A stretch of DNA of 14,398 nt, from NCBI GenBank assembly GCA_034189225.1, contig JAXHVL010000011.1, positions 1-14,398 on the forward strand. The letters run 5' to 3'. This DNA comes from JAXHTY01 sp034189225. Lineage in GTDB: Bacteria > Desulfobacterota > Desulfobacteria > Desulfobacterales > Desulfosudaceae. Of the stretch, positions 7,278-14,153 are shown piece by piece (positions within the stretch are counted from its first letter, which is position 1; each line of letters begins with the position of its first letter). The position numbers and the translations under genes are program-made. The notes under the pieces are model-generated. The model saw nothing but the letters and a program-made list of their open reading frames with translations. It was not told the origin of the DNA and searched no databases.

Positions 7278-9005
7278 TTGAACAGAAAATGCAAAACAGT
7301 GATCGTATGCACGGCCATGGTTCTTTTTTTGTGCCCATCCGCGTTCGCAACCGAACCGCCCCCCCCTGCCGTAACAGACGGGAAAAGCGCTGACGAAACG
7401 TCGGCCTTATCTGAATCAACCGCAGCCGATACTTCTTTTTTAAATGGTGCCACTGCCAATAAACTCGAAAGCGTCAGCGGCCAGGGGTTCATCTCCCGCC
7501 TCACACCCGAAGAAATCGAAAAAATCAGCGGCCGTGGCATGGTGCCGCCGGAAATGATTGAACAAAAAACAAAGCATCTCACCCGCGTAACCGACCAGGA
7601 CGTCACGTATGTGGTGGATACCAACAGGATCCCCAATGCCGAGCTTGAAAAAATAACAGGCCGCGGTACTATTCAGGATATCGGCCGCTCTCCCTTTTCC
7701 GTCCAGGTAGGGGTTTTCAAGGTGCGGGAAAACGCACTGGCCATGCTCAGGGAGCTTGAGGGCAAGGGATATGAGCCATACATTTTTCAGACCATCGGCG
7801 ATGAAGGGGGGAAACTGTTTGCCGTCCGCATCGGCGACTATGATGATGTAAAAGACGCCTATGCCGCAGTCACCCATTTTAAATCAAAAGAAAAAAAACC
7901 GGCTGTTGTAACCTACATCAATTCACTGAAAACCGTGCAGAAAGAAGATGTCACCGACACCACGGAAGCGAAAACAGAAACGCCCCCGCAATTGTCTGCC
8001 GGCGATTTTACGGACAAGGGAATGAATGCGCTTTACCAGGAACTTGCCGCGCTTCGCAAGGAGGTGGAACAAATCAAGGCGGAAGCCGAAGCCCGTGAAA
8101 ACCTCAGGATGACCGAGGCCGAGGAGGAAAAGAAAGAGGAGGATATCCTTTCAGCCGCCGGCAGGGAATATACAATGGCCAAAAAAGGCACATTGACTTT
8201 TGACTATACCTTCGGTTATACCTTCAACACCTATGAACAGGTGAGTCAGGCATCCACAGCAACCTCCACGGCCACCTACCAGGTGAATCATGTCAACGCG
8301 CATACCCTTCGAAACAGCATAGCATCCGGGTATTCTCTGATGGACAATTTAAAGGTAACTGCCTCGGTGCCCTTTCTGTATAAGTACCAGGAGCTGGGCC
8401 GCAGCGGCTCAAAGGATGTCAGCGATATCGGGGATATTTCACTGGGCGCCAACTGGCAGCCCGTAAAAACCGGTGGAAAATTGCCCGCCACTATTCTGAC
8501 CACCAACATCAACATCCCCACCGGCCGCAGCCCTTATGAAATCAACAATGACACTGATATATCCACGGGTTCTGGTGTTTATTCGGCCACAGTGGGATTT
8601 ACCGCAAGCAAAACTGTGGACCCCATTGTTGCATACGGCGGCATGGGGTATACCCATTCCTTCGAGGAAACCGGCCTTAACCAGAACCTTTCATCCGGCA
8701 GGGTACTCACCAGCGTGGAACCCAAGGGAATCATCAGCGCAAGCATGGGCATCGGCTATGCCATGTCTTACAAGGTATCCATTCATACCAGCTTCTCCTA
8801 TTCCTATTTATTTGGCGCAACGTACAAATATGATGATGGCTCAGATGCATCCACGGGTAACTCCGCAACGGCCAGCCTAGTGCTCGGCACCGGCTGGAAG
8901 GTTTCACCGAAACGCACCATCAGCATCAACCTGGGGCTGGGCCTGACCAATGATGCCTCCGACTTTGCCTTTTCCTTCAGAATCCCCTTTGATTTTGAAA
9001 CTTAG
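7278..9005 (+). CDS. Outer-membrane beta-barrel with three GQG/GRG motifs, SPOR domain and coiled coil
   Basis: I prefer the TTG start at 7278. It has GGGAGG at a 7-nt spacing and leads straight into a signal peptide (1-24, ending SAFA). ATG 7233, one base after the previous stop, has no Shine-Dalgarno and would add 15 residues. The protein has 575 aa. Three motifs are seen at about 62-130: KLESVSGQG, EEIEKISGRG and AELEKITGRG. A SPOR domain (about 137-216; FSVQVGVF...YEPYIF...FAVRIGDY) suggests peptidoglycan contact. A heptad-rich coiled coil follows (about 249-290). Residues 300-575 form a beta-barrel of the Phenol_MetA_deg/transporter type. The layout of helical periplasmic part plus barrel resembles FapF, the amyloid export pore. 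It is probably the export channel of this system. The SGQG/ITGRG motifs echo those of the putative substrates. Confidence 0.82.
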   Translation: MNRKCKTVIVCTAMVLFLCPSAFATEPPPPAVTDGKSADETSALSESTAADTSFLNGATANKLESVSGQGFISRLTPEEIEKISGRGMVPPEMIEQKTKHLTRVTDQDVTYVVDTNRIPNAELEKITGRGTIQDIGRSPFSVQVGVFKVRENALAMLRELEGKGYEPYIFQTIGDEGGKLFAVRIGDYDDVKDAYAAVTHFKSKEKKPAVVTYINSLKTVQKEDVTDTTEAKTETPPQLSAGDFTDKGMNALYQELAALRKEVEQIKAEAEARENLRMTEAEEEKKEEDILSAAGREYTMAKKGTLTFDYTFGYTFNTYEQVSQASTATSTATYQVNHVNAHTLRNSIASGYSLMDNLKVTASVPFLYKYQELGRSGSKDVSDIGDISLGANWQPVKTGGKLPATILTTNINIPTGRSPYEINNDTDISTGSGVYSATVGFTASKTVDPIVAYGGMGYTHSFEETGLNQNLSSGRVLTSVEPKGIISASMGIGYAMSYKVSIHTSFSYSYLFGATYKYDDGSDASTGNSATASLVLGTGWKVSPKRTISINLGLGLTNDASDFAFSFRIPFDFET

Positions 9006-9042
9006 ATTTGTTCGCTTAAAAGCAATTTGCACAGGAGCGTGA

Positions 9043-10779
9043 ATGCGATTGAAAACGCAGACAAGAACAGCACCGATTCTTTTCATAGCGGCAGTTGTAT
9101 TCCTTTTTCTTGCCGGTGAAACCCGGCTTCAAGCCGCCTTTTTTGAAAACATCGCCGTCCACGCCAAAGCCATATCCCTTGCCAATTCCTGTGTTGCTTA
9201 CCCGCCCGGCCACATGGCCATCCACTATAATCCTGCCGGGCTTTCAAACCTGCGCGCCGGAAAACAGATCAGTCTCGGTCTTATGACGGGTAAACTGGAA
9301 ATCAATGCAAACATGCGGGCAGACCCGGAGTTTGACGGCTGGCTGGATACCTTTGACAATAAAGACGATCCATTGAATGGCCTGTCCAGTTCCGTGGAAG
9401 GATGGCACCTTTATATCCCGGTACTGGGGGAACAGGACACGGAGACCATCGGCATAGATTCCCCGCTGGGATTCTTTTCAGCCGCCCCCCTCCCCCTTGG
9501 CATTTCCTACCGGGAGCCCGGCTCCCGGTGGACCTTCGGATTCGGGGCATATGCGCCTTCTATCGGCGGTTATTACAGATCTGACAATGACCCGGGTCGT
9601 TATAACGGCCGGGCCGTTTCCTTGCAGCAGATAACCTATGCGGCCCCGTCGGTGAGCTACCAGCTGACCGACACGGTGTCCATCGGCCTGACCGTCAGCA
9701 TGAGCCAGGGCGCCATGGAGTTGGATACGGACATGCGAATGCCCAATGACCTTATGGCGCTGACAAAGATTCTCGGTAACACCACCGAAGGCCTGACCAT
9801 TCCAATCGTCACCCAGCTAACCTTGCCCGCACCCTGGTTTGGCGGGGGAATCGGGCCTTACGATGACTTTGCCAACCTGAGTATCAAGGCCCGGGACGAT
9901 TATTGTCCGGGGTATAACATCGGTCTGCTGTGGGAACCCAAAAACTGGTTTGCGTTCGGGGCGAACTATCAAAGCAAGGTCCGGATGGAGCAGCAGGGCG
10001 TTTACAAATTCACTTACGACGAAAAGTGGCAGCGCATGGTGAGCTGGTTCGGCAGCACACCACTGCTCGTCCCGATTGCGGCCATGCTTGAACTTCCTTA
10101 CAACTCAACCCCCTATGAGGCTGGCAACGTTTACCTGGAGGGCTTTGATGCCCCCCAACGGGTTCAGGCCGGCATCATGCTCAGACCATTTAAACGATTG
10201 CGGCTGATGTGCGATGCTCACTGGATCGACTATTCCCAGACCAAAAAATGGACCTTTGTTTTTGATCAGCCCGTTCAGCCCTTTAAATTAGCAAAACTGG
10301 TGGGCCATACAGATGGCTCCAACAAACTCACCATGGTCCGCAACATGGAAGACGAAATTCACATGAGCTATGGAGCGGAATTACAGGTGCTTGACTGGCT
10401 GTTTCTCCGTTGTGGATATGAAGACCGCAAAACTTCGATCAACCAGCAGTATTTTGATATGTTCGCCCCCATTCCGGACCTGGACTTCTACGGGGCCGGC
10501 ATCGGCATCAAACTAAAAAGCGGGATAGAGATCGACCTGTCAGTTGGGCTTCTTAAATCCGATAAATGGTACGTACCCAACAACACCAGCGAAAACCTGA
10601 ACTCCACGGACTTTACCGATGCGGTTTACAACCCTTATGGCGGGCTTGATTTTTCCGGCGATATGAAAATTTCCCTGCTGGCGGCCAACATCAGTATGCC
10701 GTTTAAACATGTTTACCGGTTCGGCAACATTCTGAAGGAATCTCTGAAAAAAACCAAAGAACTCATATCTTTCCAATAA
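9043..10779 (+). CDS. FadL/OMPP1-family outer-membrane protein
   Basis: The protein has 578 aa, with AGGAG 5 nt before the ATG and 37 nt after the previous stop. The signal peptide covers 1-31 (ends LQA). The FadL-family signature NPAGLSNL lies at 63-70, preceded by a small-residue N-terminal segment like the hatch of FadL. The remainder is a series of amphipathic strands (for example WTFGFGAYAPS, YNIGLLWEPKNWFAFGANY, MSYGAELQVLDWLFLRCGY). FadL proteins are usually about 420-460 aa, so this one is about 120 residues longer, with extra loop sequence around 80-120 and 230-370. The last strand ends in Phe near 554, followed by an unusual 24-residue basic tail. FadL members import hydrophobic compounds. 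In this operon it may instead act in assembly, or carry a lipid or hydrophobic ligand; the substrate is unknown. Confidence 0.83.
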   Translation: MRLKTQTRTAPILFIAAVVFLFLAGETRLQAAFFENIAVHAKAISLANSCVAYPPGHMAIHYNPAGLSNLRAGKQISLGLMTGKLEINANMRADPEFDGWLDTFDNKDDPLNGLSSSVEGWHLYIPVLGEQDTETIGIDSPLGFFSAAPLPLGISYREPGSRWTFGFGAYAPSIGGYYRSDNDPGRYNGRAVSLQQITYAAPSVSYQLTDTVSIGLTVSMSQGAMELDTDMRMPNDLMALTKILGNTTEGLTIPIVTQLTLPAPWFGGGIGPYDDFANLSIKARDDYCPGYNIGLLWEPKNWFAFGANYQSKVRMEQQGVYKFTYDEKWQRMVSWFGSTPLLVPIAAMLELPYNSTPYEAGNVYLEGFDAPQRVQAGIMLRPFKRLRLMCDAHWIDYSQTKKWTFVFDQPVQPFKLAKLVGHTDGSNKLTMVRNMEDEIHMSYGAELQVLDWLFLRCGYEDRKTSINQQYFDMFAPIPDLDFYGAGIGIKLKSGIEIDLSVGLLKSDKWYVPNNTSENLNSTDFTDAVYNPYGGLDFSGDMKISLLAANISMPFKHVYRFGNILKESLKKTKELISFQ

Positions 10780-10806
10780 AACCACAAGACCGGGACGTTA
10801 TTTACA

Positions 10807-12486
10807 ATGATGCCAAAATCAATACTTGCAATGATGAGTTGTTGCTTTTTCACCCTTCTTCCCCTGATGGCCAGCCCCGCTGTTCACCTTGCGGAAAATA
10901 CCGTCATGCTGGGAGCACCTGTGAAAAACGAAAAAATTTTCTTAAAATCTTTGAAAATCAGCAGTGATAAAAAGCATATTGCCTATGTGTCAAAAAAGGA
11001 TGGCGGCATGCGGGTATGGGTAGATGGGATCCCGGGCCCTGCTTATGAGGGCATCTCCATTGAGACCCCGATCTTTTCATCGGAAAACCACAGCATCGGC
11101 TACATTGCCATGACGGAAAATAAAATGTTTGCAGTGATCAACGGTAAAAAAGGGCCGGCATTTAAAGGGGTGGACACTCTGACGTTTTCCACGGACGGAA
11201 CCCGTGCAGCCTATCGGGCTCTTAAAGAAAATAACAAAATGGTGGTCATGGTCGACGGTAAGGCCGGTCCCGAATTTGCCAAAATCCCCCAGGAACCCGG
11301 TATTGTTTTTTCCCCGGACGCAAAAAATGTGGCTTATGCGGGCATCAGCAGCACCGGGTCGCACATTATTGTTCAGAACAATCAAAAACAACAATCCTTT
11401 GAAGCCATTAAAACCATCACTTATGCCCCTGAATCTGACCACCTGGCCTGTGTGGCAAAAGAGGACGATATGTGGCACGTCATCAAAGACGGAAAAACCG
11501 GTGCGCCGTATAAAAAAATCGACCAATTGACATTCTCTCGGGACGGAGAAGAGGTAGCCTATGTTGCACAGAAAAAAGACAACCGGCTGATTGTGGTCAA
11601 AAACGAGGAGGAACTGGCATCCGGGGATGCCGCTATTTCGCCAAAATTTTCTCCGGATGGCAATACATTTATTTATCTTGTGGGAAAAAACAAGAAATGG
11701 CACATGGTCGTCAACGGGAAAACCGGCCCCTCCATCAATGCCCCCGGCAGAATCGGCTTCTCAGAAAAAGACGAGCATTTCGCTTACTCCGCCCAGATCG
11801 ATGATCACTGGGCTGTTTTCCTGGATGGCAAAAAAGGTCCGTTTTTTGACAAAGTAACCTACATGCAATTTTCGCCTTATGATTCCACCCTTGTGTACAT
11901 TGCCCATAAAGACGAAAAACAATGTATCGTCAGGGATCAACAACTCACTGAATTCTATGATGGCGTCGGCATCCCCTTTTTTTCAGGGAAAGAAAATGGC
12001 CATTTAGCCTATATGGCAATGGACCGGGAAAAAAACAAGGCCTTTATCGTTGAAAATTCGGCGGGTGAGTCTAAGTCTCACCCGCCCTACCAGATGATCG
12101 GTGTACTGAGAACCAATAATAAAGGAAAGGCCTACTATGCGGCCCAGCGGCCATTCTTTTCACCGGACGGGCTCCGTATGGCCTATCCGGTAAAAGACCA
12201 CGGAAAAAGCTTCATGGTGGTGGACGGGGCACCCCAAAATAAATACAAAGCTATTTCAAGACCTTATTTTTCACCTAACGGAAACCATATCGCCTACATG
12301 GCCAGAACAGGAGATAAATGGTGTATCGTGGTAGATGGCAGGGAAGGCAACAAAAAATTCGACAGCTTCCTTAAAGACGCAAAAATCGTGTTTGACACCC
12401 CCACAAAATGCTCAGTACTGGCGCTGAACACGCCGGGGCCTTCCTTTTACCGCCTTGAGGTAAATATCCAGAAAAAAGACAAATAG
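10807..12486 (+). CDS. Secreted protein with about 12 PD40/beta-propeller-type repeats
   Basis: The protein has 559 aa and starts 27 nt after the FadL gene. No strong ribosome site is visible (only a GGGA 11 nt upstream), and two ATGs are in tandem. The signal peptide is about 1-24. From residue 50 on, a unit of about 38 residues recurs about 12 times: a hydrophobic strand ending in VDGK.GP-like (positions 72, 111, 149, 188, 228, 266, 302, 340, 376, 415, 472, 510), then a FS.DG...AY.A strand pair. This is the TolB/WD40-like (PD40) blade pattern, compatible with two six-bladed propellers or one large one. The spacing from 415 to 472 is longer, with an inserted linker. No catalytic residues are seen. 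It probably works in the periplasm or on the surface as a binding or scaffold partner of the upstream barrels. Last gene of the operon. Confidence 0.82.
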   Translation: MMPKSILAMMSCCFFTLLPLMASPAVHLAENTVMLGAPVKNEKIFLKSLKISSDKKHIAYVSKKDGGMRVWVDGIPGPAYEGISIETPIFSSENHSIGYIAMTENKMFAVINGKKGPAFKGVDTLTFSTDGTRAAYRALKENNKMVVMVDGKAGPEFAKIPQEPGIVFSPDAKNVAYAGISSTGSHIIVQNNQKQQSFEAIKTITYAPESDHLACVAKEDDMWHVIKDGKTGAPYKKIDQLTFSRDGEEVAYVAQKKDNRLIVVKNEEELASGDAAISPKFSPDGNTFIYLVGKNKKWHMVVNGKTGPSINAPGRIGFSEKDEHFAYSAQIDDHWAVFLDGKKGPFFDKVTYMQFSPYDSTLVYIAHKDEKQCIVRDQQLTEFYDGVGIPFFSGKENGHLAYMAMDREKNKAFIVENSAGESKSHPPYQMIGVLRTNNKGKAYYAAQRPFFSPDGLRMAYPVKDHGKSFMVVDGAPQNKYKAISRPYFSPNGNHIAYMARTGDKWCIVVDGREGNKKFDSFLKDAKIVFDTPTKCSVLALNTPGPSFYRLEVNIQKKDK

Positions 12487-12526
12487 CCGGCCCGGCCCCG
12501 TGTCCTTTCTGATCGACCTTTCTCGT

Positions 12527-12609
12527 TCCCGCGCTCCTGCGTGGGAAGCCGAAGGCCCCAGAATATCAAATAGACGCGGGGCGCCCTTTCTTTTGCATAC
12601 TTTTCTTTG
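12527..12609 (-). repeat. Reverse-oriented copy of the AAAGAAAAGTATG element
   Basis: Reading the minus strand, 12609-12576 is identical over 34 bases to 5794-5827. After an inserted segment, the GGCCTTCGGCTTCCC portion also recurs (12565-12540). The other arm of the 13-bp palindrome is missing, replaced by ATGCACTCGTAAAAAGTC, itself probably a common repeat end. The left part, CGTTCCCGCGCTCCTGCGTGGGAA, is also palindromic. Together with 5774-5862 it forms inverted flanks around the four-gene operon. Confidence 0.72.
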
Positions 12610-12637
12610 ATGCACTCGTAAAAAGTCTGATTTTTTG

Positions 12638-12710
12638 ACCATGAAGCGCATGAAGATCATGAAGAAATAAAAATTTAACAATAATTTCAACTTCATGTTC
12701 TTCATGGTTG
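12638..12710. repeat. ATGAAG variant of the ACGAAG palindromic repeat
   Basis: ACCATGAAG, CGCATGAAG and ATCATGAAG (12638-12664) face CTTCATGTTCTTCATGGT (12691-12708) across an AT-rich centre. The 9-nt period and the ACCAxGAAG start equal those of copies 1 and 2, with ACG replaced by ATG in every unit. That parallel change on both arms shows the hairpin form is preserved. Confidence 0.72.
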
Positions 12711-12735
12711 AAATAAAAATATCCCTTTATGGTAC

Positions 12736-12859
12736 TTCCAAGGAACTCGATTCGACATCGAAATCGGTATCGGTATCGAAATCGATACGTTAAGATTAGA
12801 TTGCGAAGCCAGGACGCACGTTCCTTTCTGCAAAAACCCCGCGGCGGGGTTGGGAGCTT
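12736..12859 (+). repeat. Left arm of a ~123-bp inverted repeat bounding the riboswitch cassette
   Basis: It matches the reverse complement of 14154-14275 over its full length with scattered differences. It contains, in order, TTCCAAGGAACT, a run of ATCGAAATCGGTATCGGTAT hexamer-like words, TTAAGATTxGATTGCGAAGCC, GTTCCTTTCTGCAAAAAC, and a GC-rich hairpin (ACCCCGCGGCGGGGT). It does not encode a protein. Confidence 0.8.
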
Positions 12860-12961
12860 TTTACGATGCCGTCATATTTATTTCTTGATTTTCAAAACTG
12901 GTTATTCTATAATTTTAATCAGCAGATTGTTTGCAAAACAGGGGCTTATCTGCATTGCTCT

Positions 12962-12991
12962 TTGACAGAACTGCCGGGGAAACGCCATGCT
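12962..12991 (+). promoter_or_regulatory. Possible promoter for the riboswitch array
   Basis: TTGACA (12962-12967) is a perfect -35 and the same hexamer used at 3312. The best -10, CATGCT at 12986-12991 with an 18-nt spacer, is weak. It lies about 60 nt before the first aptamer. Some promoter must exist between the left inverted repeat and 13053 if the array is not read from the operon. Confidence 0.35.
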
Positions 12992-13052
12992 TTGCTTCTG
13001 GCCGCCAGTAAGTGCACAGAAACCGAGCATGGGGTAAAAGAGGCTAAGCGCT

Positions 13053-13125
13053 GCCAAACCGGGGGGAACTCCGGGACGGAAAGTCACGGGTCCGTTTTTA
13101 CAAAAAGATGGATCGCCGGACTGCC
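13053..13125 (+). promoter_or_regulatory. c-di-GMP-I riboswitch, array unit 1 (divergent)
   Basis: GCCAAACC leads into a P1b stem with a GGAA tetraloop (GNRA), followed by GGGACGGAAAGTCACGGGTCC and a long variable stem (TTTTT/AAAAA). It closes with GGATCGCCGGACTGCC. Units 2-4 have AAAGC and GGATAGCCGGGTTGCC here, so unit 1 differs at several otherwise conserved positions. It may have altered affinity or be degenerating, yet the tetraloop and both helices are intact. Confidence 0.85.
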
Positions 13126-13154
13126 TGTAAAGCATTGAAGTACCATGATCCACT

Positions 13155-13222
13155 GCCAAACCAGGGGCAACCCTGGGACGGAAAGCTACGGGTCCGCAAC
13201 AGGTGCGGATAGCCGGGTTGCC
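13155..13222 (+). promoter_or_regulatory. c-di-GMP-I riboswitch, array unit 2
   Basis: It has GCCAAACC, then P1b CCAGGG-GCAA-CCCTGG with a perfect GNRA tetraloop. The core GGGACGGAAAGCTACG follows, a variable stem GTCCGCA/TGCGGAT, and the closing AGCCGGGTTGCC. All parts of the GEMM-I architecture are present. It starts 102 nt after unit 1. Confidence 0.93.
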
Positions 13223-13238
13223 TTTACAGTAAAATCTT

Positions 13239-13306
13239 GCCAAACCATAGGCGACTATGGGACGGAAAGCCACGGGTCCGCCGTTATGGCGGATAGCCGG
13301 GTTGCC
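13239..13306 (+). promoter_or_regulatory. c-di-GMP-I riboswitch, array unit 3
   Basis: It has GCCAAACC, then P1b CCATAG-GCGA-CTATGG. Two pairs are changed compensatorily relative to units 2 and 4 (GG/CC to TA/TA), and the loop is a different GNRA. The core is GGGACGGAAAGCCACG, with a variable stem GTCCGCC/GGCGGAT and closing AGCCGGGTTGCC. Covariation between units supports a selected RNA structure. Confidence 0.94.
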
Positions 13307-13314
13307 TCCTTAGT

Positions 13315-13387
13315 GCCAAACCAGGGGTAACCCTGGGACGGAAAGCTACGGGTCCGTTTTCAATGCAAGACGGATAGCCGGGTTGCC
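13315..13387 (+). promoter_or_regulatory. c-di-GMP-I riboswitch, array unit 4 (gene-proximal)
   Basis: It has GCCAAACC, P1b CCAGGG-GTAA-CCCTGG, core GGGACGGAAAGCTACG, variable stem GTCCGT/ACGGAT with a long loop, and closing AGCCGGGTTGCC. It ends 35 nt before ATG 13423. A 6-bp hairpin (CTGTGT 13387-13392 with ACACAG 13403-13408) overlaps the aptamer's last base and ends just before the ribosome site GGGAG. That hairpin could be the translational read-out. Confidence 0.93.
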
Positions 13388-13422
13388 TGTGTCAGTTGGT
13401 ACACACAGAAGGGAGATTTATT

Positions 13423-13893
13423 ATGAAAAAGCTTAGTTTCCTTACGGTAGCCATTTGCATACTTGGCCTGATGGCATCATCACAGGCTGCGACTGCCGGT
13501 TTGGTTCAGTTAACAACCACGGAACTAGCCTGTATCACAGGTCAGACCGGCATTACCTTCCTGGGTGGCCAGGCAGGACTCGATCTGGAGAACGAAATCT
13601 TTTCCTTTGATGAGATGGAAGGCATGGAAGCGTTTGCGGAGACCGGCGTCTTCTGTTTATTTGAACCATTCCTTGACAGCGCCACCATTTCTGCCGTAGG
13701 AATTCACATAGATACCGTCACTGGCGCCAACAGTGGCGTAATGATGACGATGGAGAACCCGGAAGCCCATATCGCCCATTTCCACCATGATCTCAGGTTG
13801 GGATCCGCTTCGGGTATGAGCGACAGCCTGGGTGTCGTCGGCATCAAGGGCATGCATGTTAACACTACAGGAAGCGTACGCGTAAGGGGTTAA
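13423..13893 (+). CDS. Secreted small ITGQ-motif protein controlled by four tandem riboswitches
   Basis: The protein has 156 aa from ATG 13423, which has GGGAG at 7 nt and begins a typical signal peptide (MKKLSFLTVAICILGLMAS..., cleavage near 22-26). A TTG at 13396 in the same frame lies in the leader hairpin and is not preferred. The mature N-terminus carries TTTELACITGQTGITF (31-46), the same motif as in the protein at 3578. The remainder is rich in small and hydrophobic residues. It has two cysteines (37 and about 68), a His-rich stretch (AHIAHFHHDL), and ends in GIKGMHVNTTGSVRVRG, a repeat-like strand often seen near the ends of FilA-like/DUF6160-like proteins. It lacks the WGDxDG segment of the other two. 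Predicted to be an alternative or minor surface subunit whose expression needs c-di-GMP signalling. It is followed by a terminator, so it is monocistronic. Confidence 0.83.
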   Translation: MKKLSFLTVAICILGLMASSQAATAGLVQLTTTELACITGQTGITFLGGQAGLDLENEIFSFDEMEGMEAFAETGVFCLFEPFLDSATISAVGIHIDTVTGANSGVMMTMENPEAHIAHFHHDLRLGSASGMSDSLGVVGIKGMHVNTTGSVRVRG

Positions 13894-14014
13894 TTAATAA
13901 TCCGTATGCATCTCTTTTACCCCTCTTTTTTCCCCGGCAGAACTGTCTCAACCCGGCAATCCAGCGCCAGCAAGCTCCTTTTACTGTGCCGGGCGTATGT
14001 GTAAAATGTAGCAA

Positions 14015-14056
14015 CAAAAAACGGGAAGGCCCGCAAACGCCTTCCCGTTTTTTATT
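14015..14056 (+). terminator. Intrinsic terminator after the riboswitch-array gene
   Basis: AAACGGGAAGGC (14019-14030) pairs perfectly with GCCTTCCCGTTT (14039-14050) around an 8-nt loop, followed by TTTATTTT. The flanking A-run and T-run make it potentially bidirectional. It lies about 120 nt after the stop codon. Confidence 0.92.
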
Positions 14057-14153
14057 TTCAGCCCTCGTGTCATGTCAACACAGAATGGTTAGCCTGCAAG
14101 GTTTTTGGGGTAGTGTCCAGAATTTTTCGGCATAGCCTTGATACTCTCGTAAG

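Larger units (their letters stand above)
12487..13052. other. Gene-free stretch between operon and riboswitch array
   Basis: No credible gene. It contains in order a reversed copy of the 5774-5862 element, an ATGAAG-type palindrome, the left arm of the 123-bp inverted repeat, and about 190 nt of AT-rich then mixed sequence with a possible promoter. No convincing terminator is seen directly after the propeller gene. Open frames here are driven by the repeats. Confidence 0.65.

Noticed and set aside
11077..11703. 208-codon minus-strand frame inside the propeller gene
   Set aside because: It is a shadow of a repetitive coding gene; no start signal, and no domain recognised.
13053..13387. Regularly spaced similar units could be a CRISPR array
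   Set aside because: Units are spaced 102, 84 and 76 nt apart, and each folds as a GEMM-I aptamer with GNRA-capped stems. There are no constant short repeats with unique spacers, and no cas genes.
13053..13387. Specificity for 3',3'-cGAMP (GEMM-Ib) instead of c-di-GMP
   Set aside because: By my manual alignment the position equal to G20 is G in all five aptamers, whereas cGAMP types usually carry A. Dual specificity cannot be excluded without binding data.
13396..13422. TTG start for the array-controlled gene
   Set aside because: It lies in the leader hairpin and before the obvious GGGAG site. ATG 13423 starts directly with the signal peptide.
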